The notes: generated by a model not told the origin, from the letters alone. DNA of 64,000 nt from Chryseobacterium indologenes (GCF_002025665.1 NZ_CP018786.1:4774001-4838000), one strand, 5' to 3'; counted from the stretch's first letter, positions 1 to 9,111 are shown. Program-made: numbers and translations.

Positions 1-667
1 GAAGTTTAGAGATCTGACTTCCTCCTTTCACACATTTGTAAGCACTTTGGATATAAGAATTTACCGTCAAAGCATGTACATAAAAGGGAACATTCTCAGA
101 ATCTCCGGCATATAAAAAGTTAGAACCCAGTAAAACCGACTGAAGTCTTTTATTCTGGGTAACAGATTCGATGAATCTTTTGGTATTAAGGTGCAGGATT
201 TCTTCGTTGTAGTTGTCTTTTCCTACCACATGATATCTGGGAAACTGGCTGCATACATACTGAATTTCTTCACAATAGTTTTCAAGATTTTCTTTTTCTT
301 CGGGGAAGTATTTGGAAAGCTGTTCTACAAAATTCTGATAGCCTTGTGCATGTGGATATTCTATTTCATCATCTCCAAAGCTAATCCTGTCATAGCCGTC
401 TTCATCCATTATTTGAAGTTCAAGATCATCCATGATTTCAAGATAGGAAAAGAACTGGTTCAGATTCTGCCCTTTGGATAAGCCTCCCAGATAATGCACT
501 CCGGTATCAAAAATAAGTTTATCTCTTGAAAAGGTCTGCAGATTTCCTCCATATTGGTTATTTTTCTCCAGAACGCATACTTTCAGACCTTCTTTCGCCA
601 AAATAAGAGCTGAAACAAGACCTCCCAATCCGCTGCCGATTACAAGTATGTCGTATTCTTTCTTCAA
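1..667 (-). CDS. FAD-dependent oxidoreductase, phytoene desaturase/retinol saturase-like (partial)
   Basis: The gene runs off the left edge, so only about 222 N-terminal residues are visible. I start it at a TTG (665-667) because no ATG lies between there and the in-frame upstream stop; this gives MKKEYDILVIGSG. A Rossmann FAD motif GSGLGG sits at residues 11-16, with the acidic end of the second strand (CVLEKN) about 20 residues on and then GGNLQTF. This is the CrtI-like amine-oxidase fold, which desaturates or isomerises polyene or retinoid substrates. It follows the pigment acyltransferase on the same strand after a 175-bp gap, so a polyene-tailoring role in flexirubin synthesis is inferred. 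The catalytic C-terminal half is outside the window. Confidence 0.8.
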   Translation of the reverse strand, partial: MKKEYDILVIGSGLGGLVSALILAKEGLKVCVLEKNNQYGGNLQTFSRDKLIFDTGVHYLGGLSKGQNLNQFFSYLEIMDDLELQIMDEDGYDRISFGDDEIEYPHAQGYQNFVEQLSKYFPEEKENLENYCEEIQYVCSQFPRYHVVGKDNYNEEILHLNTKRFIESVTQNKRLQSVLLGSNFLYAGDSENVPFYVHALTVNSYIQSAYKCVKGGSQISKL

Positions 668-842
668 AAGAGAATGTGCTTTTAATAATTAAGAAACAGG
701 GAATTTAAGATATTTAAAGATTACTTTGGTACAGTAAACAAAGAAATTTTATTTGGAAAATACTATTTAATGATCTTAATTCTTAGTACATCTTAATGGT
801 TTTTAGTTTTTCGTTTGTTTTTACGGGATAAAAATAGAAAAA

Positions 843-1727
843 TTAATCAACATCATCCCAAAAATCAAAATAATTAAACCATTGAAGGGGATATTTTTTC
901 ACCATGGTTTCCAGATTCTGAACATATGACTGTAAAAGCCCCTGTGAATCACGGTTTTTGATATTCTGAGCCACTCTTGCATACAAGTGGTAATGAAGAT
1001 TATTTTCCTTCATCACATACACATAGACTACGGGAACTCCCAATCTTGAGGCAATCAAAAACGGGCCAGCCGGAAACTTTGCGCTCTTTCCCAATAAGTC
1101 TGCTTCCAGATATTTGGATCCTTCAAAATAACGGTCTCCGGTAAAGCAGATCAGCTCATTCTCTGACAAAGCTTTGTTAATTTCAAAGATATGCGACATA
1201 TCTTCTTTTACATAGATGAACTTGATATTACTTTCTTTTATGGCAACGCTCTCCAGGTATTCTTTAATTACGGTAACTTCCTGATCTGTGGTTACGAGAT
1301 TGATCTGACAGTCGAAATCAATATCGGCAAAAAAATGCTCTGCAATTTCAAAATTACCGATATGAGCGCTGATCAGTACACCTCCTTTTTTAGCGGCTAA
1401 AAGATTTCTGAGGTTTTCAATACCGTCAAACTCATAGGTGTATTTTTCTCTAAGTCCGGCAGAAATAGCTGTTTTATCGATCAGAACTTTTCCGAAGGTA
1501 AAATAACTTTTAAATATGGAGGTTTTGGATTTCCAGTATCCATAGTTCAGTCTTTTCTGAAAATAATAAAGAATGTATTGGTTGCTTTTCTTCTGAAACA
1601 GTGAATAATATGCTGCTACAAAATACAGCACACCATATGAACTTCTGATCCCGATATTTCTAATACACCAGACGAATATTCTGTATCCGAGTACTGTTCC
1701 TTTAGATTTACCTTTCCACTTGTTCAT
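843..1727 (-). CDS. LpxL/HtrB-type lysophospholipid acyltransferase family protein
   Basis: A 294-residue inner-membrane-associated acyltransferase. The signature HX4E motif of the LpxL/HtrB branch is visible as HIGNFE (H122, E127), followed by a hydrophobic core and a conserved FTGDR segment. Family members move an acyl chain from acyl-ACP to lipid A or another hydroxyl. Here the gene lies directly downstream of an acyl carrier protein and a ketosynthase in the flexirubin run. The likely job is therefore to esterify the aryl-polyene acid to the dialkylresorcinol half or to carry a pigment acyl chain, rather than lipid A acylation. That substrate assignment is inference from context. The family call itself is secure. 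Confidence 0.82.
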   Translation of the reverse strand: MNKWKGKSKGTVLGYRIFVWCIRNIGIRSSYGVLYFVAAYYSLFQKKSNQYILYYFQKRLNYGYWKSKTSIFKSYFTFGKVLIDKTAISAGLREKYTYEFDGIENLRNLLAAKKGGVLISAHIGNFEIAEHFFADIDFDCQINLVTTDQEVTVIKEYLESVAIKESNIKFIYVKEDMSHIFEINKALSENELICFTGDRYFEGSKYLEADLLGKSAKFPAGPFLIASRLGVPVVYVYVMKENNLHYHLYARVAQNIKNRDSQGLLQSYVQNLETMVKKYPLQWFNYFDFWDDVD

Positions 1728-1846
1728 ATCTAGAATTTAATATAACAGAGAGCCAATGTAATAATACCTTTTTGAAGTGTCCGTTACCGGATCACTGTGA
1801 TATTGTTACATTGGCACATTTTATAGAATAAAGATTTACTCAATAA

Positions 1847-2101
1847 CTAAGCGTTTTTTTCAGCAATCTTATTTTCAATCGTTGTATAGAAATCATCAAA
1901 TGTTACCATTTTTTTGAAATCTGCTTCTCCTAATTTCACCCCGAAATTGGATTCAATCACGACTACCATGTCGATATAATCTAAGCTGTCTAGGCCCAGT
2001 GTATTTTTAAGGTTGGCATCGTTACTGATTTCGTCTCCGTCTACCTCGAATTCGTTGACAAGAAAATCATTAACAATAGCAACAATTTTTTCCCTTTCCA
2101 T
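1847..2101 (-). CDS. Acyl carrier protein (flexirubin cluster)
   Basis: A small acidic protein of 84 residues from the chosen start. The phosphopantetheine attachment motif LGLDSLDYID is clear; the modified serine is residue 39 from this start. An upstream ATG at 2113 is in frame and would add four residues and an 8-nt overlap with the ketosynthase gene. I prefer 2101 because MEREKIV resembles normal ACP N-termini and leaves a 4-nt gap. It is the fourth gene of the minus-strand pigment run and probably carries the growing aryl polyene between the adjacent ketosynthase and ketoreductase. It looks like a dedicated ACP rather than the housekeeping acpP, which normally sits beside fabF in fatty-acid loci. 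Confidence 0.9.
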   Translation of the reverse strand: MEREKIVAIVNDFLVNEFEVDGDEISNDANLKNTLGLDSLDYIDMVVVIESNFGVKLGEADFKKMVTFDDFYTTIENKIAEKNA

Positions 2102-2105
2102 GTTT

Positions 2106-3326
2106 TTAATCAAATTTTTTAACTATTAATGCAGAATTGGTTCCCCCAAACCCAAAAGAATTCGACAAAAATACATCAATTTTTTGATTTTTTGTTTTTG
2201 CCACTAAATTTATCTTTTGTGCTTCATTATCAGGGTTTTCCAGATTAATATTCGGAGCAACAAAATTATTCTGCATCATCAGAATGGAGTAGATAACTTC
2301 ACTTGCACCTGCCATCCAGCACTCATGTCCCGTCATAGATTTGGTAGAACTTACCGGAACTTCACTCCCGAAGATCTCATAAATGGCTTTTGCCTCATTG
2401 GCATCCCCAATTGGAGTAGACGTTGCATGAGCATTGATATAATCGATGTCTGAAGCTTTTAATCCTGATTGTTTTAACGCTCTGTCCATTGCTAAAGCCG
2501 GCCCGTCCACATTGGGTGTTGAAATATGACCTCCGTTTGAAGAGAAACCATACCCAATAATTTCGGCAATAATCGGAGCACCTCTTCTTTGGGCAGATTC
2601 TAAGCTTTCAACAATCAGGCTGGCTGCTCCGCCACTGGGAATCAGTCCGTCTCTTTCTGCATCGAAAGGTCTGGATGCTTTCGCAGGCTCATCTTCTCTG
2701 GCTGAGAATACTCCCAATCCATCAAAACTCGCCATGGAATATTTGTTGGTTTCCTGAGCACCACCACAGATAATCATATCCTGAAATCCGTTTTTGATCA
2801 TCATATAAGCCAGTCCCAAAGAATGGGAACCGCTTGCACATGCTGCACTGATGGTAAGATTAATTCCTTTCAGTTTAAAAATGGTTGAAAGGTTCATCGT
2901 TACCGTTGAGTTCATTGATTTAAAGATCGCTCCCGATCCCATCAATGTAGTATCTTTCTTTTCCCTTGCAATATCGATAGATTCTACGACTGCCTGGGAA
3001 ACACTGTCATTTCCGTATAAGATCCCCACTTCATGAGCATCTAAGAATTCTTCGTCCAGATTCGCCTGTTTTAAAGCATCCATAGTAGCAAGATAAGCAT
3101 ATTCGCTTTCTTCTCCCATGCTGACACGCTGGCGTCTGTTTAAAAGATTTTTCAGATCAGGTTTCGGAACTACTCCTGTAAGGCCGGACCTGAAACCAAA
3201 TTCTTTTCTGTCCTGATCTAAAACAATACCGGATTTTCCTTGATATAGGGATTCCCTGACCTCTTCTAAAGACGTCCCGATGCAGGAATAAATTCCCATT
3301 CCGGTAATTACAACCCTATTTTCCAT
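2106..3326 (-). CDS. Beta-ketoacyl-ACP synthase, KAS II (FabF) type
   Basis: A 406-residue decarboxylating condensing enzyme that elongates acyl-ACP with malonyl-ACP. The Cys-His-His triad is complete: C163 in SAACASGS, H300 in NAHATSTP and H334 in MTGHECW. Glycine-rich SFGFGGTN closes the C-terminus, as in FabF. It ends 4 nt before the ACP start and begins 1 nt after the ketoreductase stop, so the three genes are clearly one operon. In aryl-polyene and flexirubin clusters such KAS enzymes extend the aromatic starter by C2 units. Because both catalytic histidines are present, it is more likely the active chain-elongating subunit than a chain-length factor. Specificity for aryl starters is inferred from the neighbours. 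Confidence 0.88.
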   Translation of the reverse strand: MENRVVITGMGIYSCIGTSLEEVRESLYQGKSGIVLDQDRKEFGFRSGLTGVVPKPDLKNLLNRRQRVSMGEESEYAYLATMDALKQANLDEEFLDAHEVGILYGNDSVSQAVVESIDIAREKKDTTLMGSGAIFKSMNSTVTMNLSTIFKLKGINLTISAACASGSHSLGLAYMMIKNGFQDMIICGGAQETNKYSMASFDGLGVFSAREDEPAKASRPFDAERDGLIPSGGAASLIVESLESAQRRGAPIIAEIIGYGFSSNGGHISTPNVDGPALAMDRALKQSGLKASDIDYINAHATSTPIGDANEAKAIYEIFGSEVPVSSTKSMTGHECWMAGASEVIYSILMMQNNFVAPNINLENPDNEAQKINLVAKTKNQKIDVFLSNSFGFGGTNSALIVKKFD

Positions 3327-3327
3327 G

Positions 3328-4059
3328 TTATGAATAAATTCCTCCGTTAATATTAATCACTTCTCCTGTAATGTAGGAAGATTTTCTAGATGCTAAAAAT
3401 GCTACAAGATCCGCCACTTCTTCTGCTTCTCCGAATCTGTTGGCAGGAATCATTGCTTTCAGTTCTTCTTCATTGAATTCCTGAGTCATATCTGTTTTGA
3501 TGAAACCAGGGGCTACTGCATTTACGGTAACATTTCTTTTGGCAACTTCCTGAGCAAGGGCTTTTGTAGCTCCTACTAAAGCTCCTTTTGCTGCAGAATA
3601 ATTCGTTTGACCAGCTGTTCCTTTTACTCCCGATACAGAAACCATATTGATGATTCTTCCGTATTTGTTACGAAGCAGCTTTTGAATAAAGAAATTGGTC
3701 ACATTGAAGAATCCGTCCAGACTTGTATTGATTACACTGTTCCAGTCTTCCTTTTGCATCCACATAAAAAGACCGTCTCTTGTGATTCCGGCATTATTGA
3801 CGATCACTTCTACCACGGCATCAGGGTTTTTCTCCTGCCACTCCGTTAAAACAGCTTGTGTTTCTTCGGTGTTTCCTACATCAAATTTAAGGATTTCTCC
3901 GGTAGCACCCAATTCTTCCACTTTAGCCAATGTTTCTTTGGCTGCCGTTTCATTTGAAGCGTAGTTGATAAGGATGTGATAGTTTTTCTCTTCAGCCAGT
4001 TTTATACAGATTGCTCTCCCGATTCCTCTGGAGCCTCCTGTTACAATTGCACATTTCAT
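3328..4059 (-). CDS. 3-oxoacyl-ACP reductase, FabG-type SDR
   Basis: A 243-residue short-chain dehydrogenase. The NADPH-binding motif GGSRGIGR is at residues 8-15, NNAG at 88-91, and the catalytic Ser-Tyr-Lys set is S141, Y154 and K158 (YSAAK). It ends with the GEVININGG typical of FabG. The reaction is NADPH reduction of 3-ketoacyl-ACP to 3-hydroxyacyl-ACP after each condensation. It sits between the ammonia-lyase and the ketosynthase with a 1-nt gap to the latter, so it most likely works in pigment polyene assembly and not in general fatty-acid synthesis. Family assignment is firm; pathway assignment rests on the operon. Confidence 0.88.
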   Translation of the reverse strand: MKCAIVTGGSRGIGRAICIKLAEEKNYHILINYASNETAAKETLAKVEELGATGEILKFDVGNTEETQAVLTEWQEKNPDAVVEVIVNNAGITRDGLFMWMQKEDWNSVINTSLDGFFNVTNFFIQKLLRNKYGRIINMVSVSGVKGTAGQTNYSAAKGALVGATKALAQEVAKRNVTVNAVAPGFIKTDMTQEFNEEELKAMIPANRFGEAEEVADLVAFLASRKSSYITGEVININGGIYS

Positions 4060-4142
4060 GCGTTAGTGTTTATATCGTTTTTAGTTTTTTTAAGTTGATG
4101 TTGGAAGCCTTTTTTTAAAAGACAATTGATGGCAACCAATAG

Positions 4143-5666
4143 TTACATTCCTTTCAGATATTTCTTTACTTCCTCCAGATACGGATACATGACCATATCG
4201 TCTGAGAAAGCAGGAATAATTTTTCTGATTTCGTCATACAGTTCTTTTGTAGAGGATGAAACCTTATCCTGGAATCCAAGATATTCAACCGCCTGAATGA
4301 TGGTAATAGCTTCAATAGCCAATACCTCAAAGGCATTTTCAATGACTTTTCTGCAGATTACAGCAGCATTTGTTCCCATACTAACGATATCCTGATTATC
4401 ATTATTGTTTGGAATACTGTGAACATACATAGAGTTTGACAGCATCTGGCTTTCTGCAGTAGTAGAAGTTGCTGTAAACTGTACCCCCTGCATCCCGAAA
4501 TTGAAACCTAATTTACCTAAATTGACAAAAGGAGGTAAAATTTCGTTGATTTTAGCATTCAGAAGATAGTTTAGCTGTCTTTCTGCAAGCATGGTAAGTT
4601 TGGTAACTACAATTTTAAGTTTGTCCATTTCCAGAGATATATAATCTCCGTGGAAGTTTCCTCCGTGATACACATGCTGGTCTTCAACGTTGATAATTGG
4701 GTTATCATTCGCAGAATTGATCTCATTTTCAAGAACTTTTTCTGTGTATTCCAACGTATCCAGTACCGGACCTAAAATCTGAGGAACACATCTTAAAGAA
4801 TAATATTCCTGAACTTTTTCCTTGAATACTTTTTCCTGTTCTTCAAAATGGGTATAAAGATGTTCTTCTCTTTTTCTGATCAGTTTACTGTCTGCCAGGT
4901 GAGCACGCATTCTTTCTGCCACTTTCTGCTGACCGTAATGTTTCTTAGTTCCGTTCAATGCTGCTGATAAATGATCATCATAAGCCTGTACAATTTCATT
5001 GATTGCACAAGAAAGTCTAAGGGAAATATCTGTAAGCTGATTCGCTTTATAGGCGTTTACGATACCGATTCCTGACATCACAGAAGTTCCGTTCATCAAA
5101 GCAAGACCTTCACGGATCTCAACTTTTATCGGTTCTAAACCTTCAGTTTCAAAAACCTCTTTGGTAGATTTTCTTTCTCCTTTATAAAATACTTCTCCTT
5201 CTCCAATTAATACCAAAGCCAGGTGAGCCAGCTGAACAAGGTCACCACTTGCTCCTACTCCTCCATGTTCAAAGATCAGTGGAGTAATATCTCTGTTGAT
5301 CAGCTCCTGAAGAAGATAAATAACAGACTGGTGCACTCCTGAATTCCCTAATGATAAGGTATTCAATCTTGCCAGCATACATGCTTTTACTTCTTCTGCA
5401 GGTAAAGGATTCCCGATTCCTGAAGAGTGGCTTCTGATCAGGTTATACTGAAGTTGGTGTGTATCTTCATCACTGATTTTAAACTGAGCCATAGGCCCAA
5501 AACCAGTGTTGACACCATATATTACTTTATTTTTTGAAAATTCTTTTAAAAACTGAAAACTTTTATCCACTCTCGATAAAAGTGATTCATCCAGTTCTAT
5601 TTTTTCATTCTCAATGATAATTTTTTGAAAGTCTTTCAGTTCTAAAAAGTTATTTATTTTCATCAA
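4143..5666 (-). CDS. Aromatic amino acid ammonia-lyase, probably tyrosine ammonia-lyase
   Basis: A 507-residue MIO enzyme of the HAL/PAL/TAL family. The Ala-Ser-Gly triad that cyclises to the MIO electrophile is at 139-141 (GVGASGDLV), the catalytic tyrosine is Y50 in YGVNTGFG, and NDNP and HGGNFHG segments are present. The selectivity dipeptide is Ser79-His80, as in histidine lyases and in the Flavobacterium johnsoniae flexirubin tyrosine lyase as I remember it; long stretches look alike, but no alignment was run. No other hut gene is nearby, and the gene heads the pigment run. It should release ammonia from L-tyrosine to give 4-coumarate, the aromatic starter. M2 (5663) is an equally good start. 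Confidence 0.88.
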   Translation of the reverse strand: MMKINNFLELKDFQKIIIENEKIELDESLLSRVDKSFQFLKEFSKNKVIYGVNTGFGPMAQFKISDEDTHQLQYNLIRSHSSGIGNPLPAEEVKACMLARLNTLSLGNSGVHQSVIYLLQELINRDITPLIFEHGGVGASGDLVQLAHLALVLIGEGEVFYKGERKSTKEVFETEGLEPIKVEIREGLALMNGTSVMSGIGIVNAYKANQLTDISLRLSCAINEIVQAYDDHLSAALNGTKKHYGQQKVAERMRAHLADSKLIRKREEHLYTHFEEQEKVFKEKVQEYYSLRCVPQILGPVLDTLEYTEKVLENEINSANDNPIINVEDQHVYHGGNFHGDYISLEMDKLKIVVTKLTMLAERQLNYLLNAKINEILPPFVNLGKLGFNFGMQGVQFTATSTTAESQMLSNSMYVHSIPNNNDNQDIVSMGTNAAVICRKVIENAFEVLAIEAITIIQAVEYLGFQDKVSSSTKELYDEIRKIIPAFSDDMVMYPYLEEVKKYLKGM

Positions 5667-5713
5667 TTAAAAGTAATAGTTGATAATTTTGTAAAATATT
5701 AATTATTTGTCAC

Positions 5714-5760
5714 TAATTTTGCGGCAAAGATAAAAGTTATTATTAAAATAAAAAATCAAA
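5714..5760. promoter_or_regulatory. Overlapping divergent promoters between the ammonia-lyase and halogenase-like genes
   Basis: On the plus strand TAATTTTG (5714-5721) is preceded 22 nt earlier by TTTG (5688-5691). On the minus strand TATCTTTG (5725-5732 in plus coordinates) has TTTG about 24 nt upstream (5757-5760). Both fit the Bacteroidota TTTG/TAnnTTTG pattern. The two -7 boxes are only 3 bp apart, so the two pigment transcripts probably start close together and may be co-controlled. No regulator site was recognised. Confidence 0.55.
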
Positions 5761-5761
5761 G

Positions 5762-7018
5762 ATGAGCAAAGAATTTGTTGACGTTCTTGTAATCGGAGCC
5801 GGACCCTCCGGATGCGTGTCTTCTTCGTACCTGAAGAACAATAACGTCAGCGTAAAAGTAGTCGAAAAGACAAAATTCCCCAGACTCGTAGTGGGTGAAA
5901 GCTTAATTCCAAGGGTAATGGACCACTTTGAGGAGGCCGGACTTTTCCCTGCATTAGACAAAATGGGCTTTGAAAAAAAGCTTGGAGCTCGTTTTCTTCG
6001 TGGTGAGGAAGTTTGCATTTTTGATTTCAGCAACAAATTCGGGGAAGGCTGGGACTGGACCTGGCAGGTTCCAAGAGCTGATTTTGATAATACTCTTGCT
6101 CAGGAAGTAATGAATAAGGGGATTGATCTTGAATTTGAAACTGAGGTTATAGACATCAAATTTGACGGAACAGATTCCATAACTACGGTAAGAAACAAGG
6201 ATGGAGCAACAAAAGAGATTCATGCTAAGTTTGTGATCGATTCCAGTGGCTACGGAAGAGTACTGCCTCGTCTTCTTGATTTGGAGAAACCTTCAAAATT
6301 ATCACCTCACTCTGCTATTTTCTCTCATGTAAATGATATCAACAGAGAACCCGGAGAAGAAGGAACTTTGATTTCTTTTGACATTATTGAAACAGAAGTA
6401 TGGCTTTGGGTAATTCCTTTTTCCAACGGAAACACAAGTTTAGGAATCGTAGGTCCTACTGAATATATCGACAAATTATCTGAAAACGGAGATACAACAG
6501 AAGCTTTGAGAAAAGCCATTTCTCTTTCTGATTATTATGTAAAACGTTTTGGCGATGTAGAATTTCTTTTTGAACCAAGACATCTTAAAGATTATTCCTG
6601 TTCAGTAAAAAGTTTATTCGGAGACGGATTTGCTTTAACAGGTAATGCTTCTGAATTCCTTGATCCTGTTTTCTCTTCGGGAATGGCTTTTGCCACAGAA
6701 TCCGGAATGCTGGCCGCAAAACTGGCGTTAAGACAGTTGAAAGGAGAAAAAATTGACTGGCAGAAAGAGTACACAGATTATATTTTATACGGAGTAGATG
6801 TTTTCACAACGTATGTAAAAGAATGGTATACCGGAAATCTTCAGGAATTATTCTTCCATCAACCGGAAAATCCGGATGTAAAGAAAAAGATCTGTGCTGT
6901 TTTAGCAGGCTATGTCTGGAATAAAGACAATCCTTTTGTAAGAAAGCACGATACAGTAATTAAAAACCTTGCCAACCTGATCAAGCTGGAAAAACAGGAA
7001 CAGCAAAATCAAGCATAA
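5762..7018 (+). CDS. Flavin-dependent halogenase-like FAD oxidoreductase
   Basis: A 418-residue flavoprotein. The FAD motif GAGPSG is at 12-17, a KFPR...VGESLIP block at 38-50, and WLWVIP at 214-219. The last two fit the tryptophan/phenol halogenase family (GxGxxG and WxWxIP), whose WxWxIP motif blocks monooxygenase activity. K73 in KKLGARF lies where ACP-substrate phenolic halogenases carry the catalytic lysine; this is a positional match by eye, not an alignment. The gene is divergent from the tyrosine lyase over a shared 95-bp promoter region. It may chlorinate the terminal hydroxyphenyl ring while it is on the ACP. It could instead be a non-halogenating hydroxylase or dehydrogenase of the same fold. 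Confidence 0.72.
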   Translation: MSKEFVDVLVIGAGPSGCVSSSYLKNNNVSVKVVEKTKFPRLVVGESLIPRVMDHFEEAGLFPALDKMGFEKKLGARFLRGEEVCIFDFSNKFGEGWDWTWQVPRADFDNTLAQEVMNKGIDLEFETEVIDIKFDGTDSITTVRNKDGATKEIHAKFVIDSSGYGRVLPRLLDLEKPSKLSPHSAIFSHVNDINREPGEEGTLISFDIIETEVWLWVIPFSNGNTSLGIVGPTEYIDKLSENGDTTEALRKAISLSDYYVKRFGDVEFLFEPRHLKDYSCSVKSLFGDGFALTGNASEFLDPVFSSGMAFATESGMLAAKLALRQLKGEKIDWQKEYTDYILYGVDVFTTYVKEWYTGNLQELFFHQPENPDVKKKICAVLAGYVWNKDNPFVRKHDTVIKNLANLIKLEKQEQQNQA

Positions 7019-7021
7019 AAA

Positions 7022-7045
7022 AACGGTCTGAAAATTCAGACCGTT
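7022..7045. terminator. Bidirectional intrinsic terminator
   Basis: A perfect 11-bp stem (AACGGTCTGAA with TTCAGACCGTT) is flanked by A-runs on the left and T-runs on the right. It can end both the halogenase-like gene (plus) and the convergent secreted-protein gene (minus). Confidence 0.85.
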
Positions 7046-7052
7046 TTTTGTT

Positions 7053-7652
7053 TTATTTTAAAGCATTCTTAATAGCTTTCCCTAATTCTTTTCCTGTTTT
7101 TTCATAGGCTGCAGATATTCTTCCGTATTCCATACGATAGCTACCTTTACTTCCTATCCCTTCAATCTTATCACCCTGAACTTTAGTTAACACTTTAGAT
7201 GGATTTTCAGTTTCAACAAATATCATTTCTGAGGATAACTTAGCAGGCTGTGTTACAAATCCTGTCCATCCGGCATAGATCCACTTTGTAACTAGTATTA
7301 AGGTGTACTTTGCCGAAGCCCCTTTACTGAATTTTATTTTTTTCGATTTCCCATTTACTCCTTCAAGAAACTTATCAAAAAAAACAGATTCTTTATGCTT
7401 TTTCCACTCTTCATCCCATTCTTTCCATGATTCATCGCCTTTCTTAGCCAGCGTCTCTGTCTTTCTTCTTTCAAGATATTGGGCTTCAGTATAATTATCT
7501 GCCTGGAAAAGAGGACTTTCAAATTTAAACTGAACATTTACCTCAGTCTGATCTCTCAGAAAGTCAAAATTTCCAGATTCAATATTAATTTGATTTTGGG
7601 CAAAAGTTGCTGTGGTAATAGCTACAAAAAGCAGCAGAAATAATTTTTTCAT
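7053..7652 (-). CDS. Secreted hypothetical protein
   Basis: I do not recognise the family. The 199-residue product starts with a standard signal peptide (hydrophobic LFLLLFVAITTATFA then QN), so it should reach the periplasm or surface. The mature part has a charged, tryptophan-rich helical stretch (residues about 65-95) followed by alternating beta-like segments, and it ends in a basic tail. It lies between the halogenase-like gene and the AMP ligase, separated from the ligase by 75 bp, on the ligase's strand and downstream of it. It could be cotranscribed with the pigment ligase, but nothing in the sequence links it to pigment chemistry. Confidence 0.65.
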   Translation of the reverse strand: MKKLFLLLFVAITTATFAQNQINIESGNFDFLRDQTEVNVQFKFESPLFQADNYTEAQYLERRKTETLAKKGDESWKEWDEEWKKHKESVFFDKFLEGVNGKSKKIKFSKGASAKYTLILVTKWIYAGWTGFVTQPAKLSSEMIFVETENPSKVLTKVQGDKIEGIGSKGSYRMEYGRISAAYEKTGKELGKAIKNALK

Positions 7653-7727
7653 AGTGTATTAGTTTTACTATTTAAGATCCCAAAGATATTATAAAAAGGA
7701 AATCTTTACCCACTCTTTATTTTAATT

Positions 7728-9020
7728 TTATCTTAAGTCAATAAAAGTGATTGGTTTTCTGCTGTTTGGATTAAAAACGGTTTTAGAAAGAACATCAAAA
7801 TCTATAATTTCAATTTTCGGACTCACTCTTAATTTAGCACGGAAGTGGTCTCTTACTTCATTGACAAACCCTTCATGATATGCTTCTGTACTTAGTTTAA
7901 TGATAATTTCGTCAAGTCCGATTTCATTAGCCTGAATAACAATCTGATAGCATAAGATATTGTTGAAATCATTCAAAATATCATTCATAGCAGGTGGATA
8001 CAATGTCGTTCCTTTGTATTTGATCATCTGCTGCTTTCTTCCTACTACAGGTCCTAATCTCATTGTATTTCTTCCGCATTGGCATGGCTCATCATGCGCT
8101 TTTACAAGATCTCCGGTTTTAAATCTCAATAAAGGAATAGCTTCAACACCCAATGTTGTAATGGTAAGTTCACCACTTTCTCCTTCTTTTACAGGATTTC
8201 CTTCATCATCCAGGATTTCTGTAATAATTAATTCCGGATGGTGATGGCCTCCAAGCTGATATTCACATTCTGTAAAAGCGGTACTCATTTCGGTAGAAGC
8301 ATACGTTGAAAAGAGTTTAATATCCCATTTCTCCTTGATCTTCTGTGAAAGAATATTATCTGTAAAATCCTGATTTTTGATGCTTTCGCCAATACATACA
8401 GCCCCATACACATTGGAGTTTTTATAATCTAGCCCATGTTTTTCAGCGTAATCAATCATTTTCAGTAGAAAAGAAGGTACGGTAATCAAATATTTTGGCT
8501 TGTATCTGAAAATAGAATCCCACTGCAGTTCCGGAATTCCAGGCCCCATTCTCACCACACTCGCTCCCATTTTTCTTAAACCAAGAAAATAAGCAAGACC
8601 CGCCATAAACCGTTTATCTATGGTCGTGATCATCTGAACAACATCTCCTTTCTGAATTCCTGCACAGGCAAATGATATCGCCTCATTATAAGCAAGCCTT
8701 TCCAGGTCATTATCAGATAGTCCAAAAGTTACCGGATCTCCCAATGTTCCGGAAGTGGTGCTGTAATCCACAATTTTATCTGGTGTTATGCAGAAAAAAT
8801 CATGATTATACTGCTGGAGATCATTCTTTGTAGTGGTAGGAATCTTCTGAAGATCTTCCAACGTACGAATGTCAGCAATATTGATATTATTTTCTTTGAA
8901 CAGTTTCTGGTAAAAAGGGGAATGAGTTTCAAGATAAGTCAAAAGCTCATGAAGTTTTTCTTCCTGAAATATTTTGATTTCCTGAATCCCTGCTTTCTCG
9001 ATTAACGGATGAAATTCCAA
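7728..9020 (-). CDS. AMP-forming acyl ligase, phenylacetate-CoA ligase (PaaK)-like
   Basis: A 430-residue member of the ANL adenylating family, close in size to PaaK. The phosphate-binding loop is STTSGTLGDP (about residue 87), the adenine-binding motif is YASTEMST, and LLRFKTGDL carries the conserved ATP-ribose aspartate. The C-terminal subdomain retains basic residues near the end. Such enzymes activate aryl acids as adenylates and pass them to CoA or a carrier protein. Next to a coumarate-producing lyase and an ACP, this is the obvious candidate to activate 4-coumarate as the flexirubin starter. The acceptor (CoA or ACP) cannot be told from sequence. Confidence 0.82.
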   Translation of the reverse strand: MEFHPLIEKAGIQEIKIFQEEKLHELLTYLETHSPFYQKLFKENNINIADIRTLEDLQKIPTTTKNDLQQYNHDFFCITPDKIVDYSTTSGTLGDPVTFGLSDNDLERLAYNEAISFACAGIQKGDVVQMITTIDKRFMAGLAYFLGLRKMGASVVRMGPGIPELQWDSIFRYKPKYLITVPSFLLKMIDYAEKHGLDYKNSNVYGAVCIGESIKNQDFTDNILSQKIKEKWDIKLFSTYASTEMSTAFTECEYQLGGHHHPELIITEILDDEGNPVKEGESGELTITTLGVEAIPLLRFKTGDLVKAHDEPCQCGRNTMRLGPVVGRKQQMIKYKGTTLYPPAMNDILNDFNNILCYQIVIQANEIGLDEIIIKLSTEAYHEGFVNEVRDHFRAKLRVSPKIEIIDFDVLSKTVFNPNSRKPITFIDLR

Positions 9021-9111
9021 TGATTTTAATTTTTAAAAGGCAAATTTATTTAAAATTACAAGATTGTAGGAGGTATTCATGTAAAATGTATTCATGATTG
9101 CAGCTACAGTT

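Noticed and set aside
191..481. Plus-strand open frame of 96 codons
   Set aside because: It is antisense to the FAD oxidoreductase gene, whose frame has clear FAD-binding motifs.
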